Of a DNA stretch of 5,444 nt, positions 4,750 through 5,444 are shown in pieces. Every line of letters begins with the position of its first letter. Position 1 is the stretch's first letter. Both the position numbers and the translations under genes were made by a program. This DNA comes from JBCFBK01 sp039679975 (lineage in GTDB: Bacteria; Bacteroidota; Bacteroidia; Bacteroidales; Prolixibacteraceae). The notes under the pieces are model-generated. The model saw nothing but the letters and a program-made list of their open reading frames with translations, searched no databases and had not been told where the DNA came from. The stretch spans positions 1 through 5,444 of the forward strand of contig JBDKTZ010000537.1 in NCBI GenBank assembly GCA_039679975.1, read 5' to 3'.

Positions 4750-5444
4750 CAATACCCGGGATTTTGAGCCAACGCCGGATTCTTATCAATTTCTGATTGT
4801 GGTATTGGCCACAGCAGATCATTCTGATCAATATAAGAATAGGTTTGATTTGGTTTTCTGGTTCCTGCTGCCTTCATCACGTTTAAAGCGCGTCCCGTAC
4901 GTTTAAGGTCAAACCAGCGGTGACCTTCCAGCGCGAGCTCCAGCATCCGTTCCTTTTCGATGGCCAGGCGCATCTCCGTCTGTGTCGCCGGATTCTTTGG
5001 ATCCAGATTAACTCTTGCCCTGATCTTATTCAGTTCAGTTGCAGCCCCGTTCAAATCACTCTGTTCATTCAGCGCCTCGGCTTTTAATAAAATGATATCG
5101 GCCAGCCTCAGATAAACAATATTATTACCACTGTTCCAACCGTTGGCTTGCTTCAGCTTGTAAGAAAAGGGCATATTTGTTCCCCAAACATCATCTGAAT
5201 ACTTTCCGCTTACATCTTCGAACAGTACGTTGGCGTTTTTGCGAAGCTGATCCCCCTCCTCTTCATACGCTTCGATGAGTTCTTTAGAGGGCGTATTGAA
5301 TTTTTTCCAGCCATCCTGCGTAAGCGACGGAGGAAGAAATAACTGAACGCCCCAATTGCCCGCCACGGTCGGCATAAATTGAATCTCAAACAACGATTCT
5401 GACGTATTTTCGTGCGTCCCGTCAAACAAGTCACCGTAATTGGC
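4749..5444 (-). CDS. SusD/RagB-family glycan-binding outer-membrane lipoprotein, C-terminal part
   Basis: The frame is open from the right edge (5444) to TGA at 4749-4751, giving 231 residues; the signal peptide and N-terminal part of a protein usually 450-600 residues long lie outside the window. No start codon is claimed, because the TTG at 5429 is an internal Leu. Diagnostic C-terminal SusD features are the helix YLRLADIILLKAEALNE (about 111-127 of the visible part), LNKIRARVNL (about 138-147), the conserved EKERMLELALEGHRWFDLKR (about 163-182) and the C-terminus LWPIPQSEIDKNPALAQNPGY, the classical ending of the family. SusD proteins lid the SusC TonB-dependent transporter at the cell surface and capture oligosaccharides. 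A susC gene is expected further upstream, off the right edge. GH30 follows on the same strand. Confidence 0.96.
   Translation of the reverse strand, partial: ANYGDLFDGTHENTSESLFEIQFMPTVAGNWGVQLFLPPSLTQDGWKKFNTPSKELIEAYEEEGDQLRKNANVLFEDVSGKYSDDVWGTNMPFSYKLKQANGWNSGNNIVYLRLADIILLKAEALNEQSDLNGAATELNKIRARVNLDPKNPATQTEMRLAIEKERMLELALEGHRWFDLKRTGRALNVMKAAGTRKPNQTYSYIDQNDLLWPIPQSEIDKNPALAQNPGY

Noticed and set aside
5427..5429. TTG at the right end as the start of a 226-residue SusD protein
   Set aside because: The frame is open to the window edge with sensible residues before it, and the SusD N-terminal half and lipoprotein signal are absent, so this is an internal Leu codon of a truncated gene.

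Overview
The window comes from a Bacteroidota genome, probably an environmental glycan degrader. The evidence is a SusD/RagB-type glycan-binding lipoprotein, a lipoprotein glycoside hydrolase, a DUF1080 (3-keto-disaccharide hydrolase family) protein paired with a Tat-exported Gfo/Idh/MocA oxidoreductase, weak or absent Shine-Dalgarno sequences, and a promoter of the Bacteroidota TTTG / TAnnTTTG type. The sequence does not fix the order or genus.

Layout: 1-1142 (-) is a Gfo/Idh/MocA oxidoreductase whose C-terminus runs off the left edge. 1143-1373 is a 231-bp gap filled almost entirely with degenerate 7- and 8-bp word repeats. 1374-2078 (-) is a secreted DUF1080 protein. 2079-2368 is a divergent, AT-rich control region with a good minus-strand promoter, repeated TTTCA words and a possible 39-residue membrane peptide. 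2369-3166 (+) is a DeoR-family regulator. 3167-3233 is a convergent gap with a strong hairpin. 3234-4655 (-) is a GH30 lipoprotein glycosidase. 4656-4748 is a second word-repeat region, arranged as an inverted pair that folds into a long hairpin. 4749-5444 (-) is the C-terminal part of a SusD-like protein whose N-terminus is beyond the right edge.

The right-hand genes look like the end of a polysaccharide utilisation locus (SusC/SusD outside the window, then GH30). The left-hand pair looks like an oxidoreductive sugar-cleavage module: C3 oxidation of a glycoside by a Gfo/Idh/MocA enzyme, then cleavage of the 3-keto glycoside by a DUF1080 protein. The DeoR regulator sits between them, divergent from the left pair and convergent with GH30, so it is the obvious candidate controller. 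The joint action of the two halves on one glycan is inference.

The least explained signal is the intergenic word-repeat arrays. In both same-strand gene-to-gene gaps the array begins at the stop codon of the upstream gene and uses the same 7-bp word family (CTNNNNA on the plus strand, TNNNNAG in the sense of transcription). The promoter region and the terminator region lack it.
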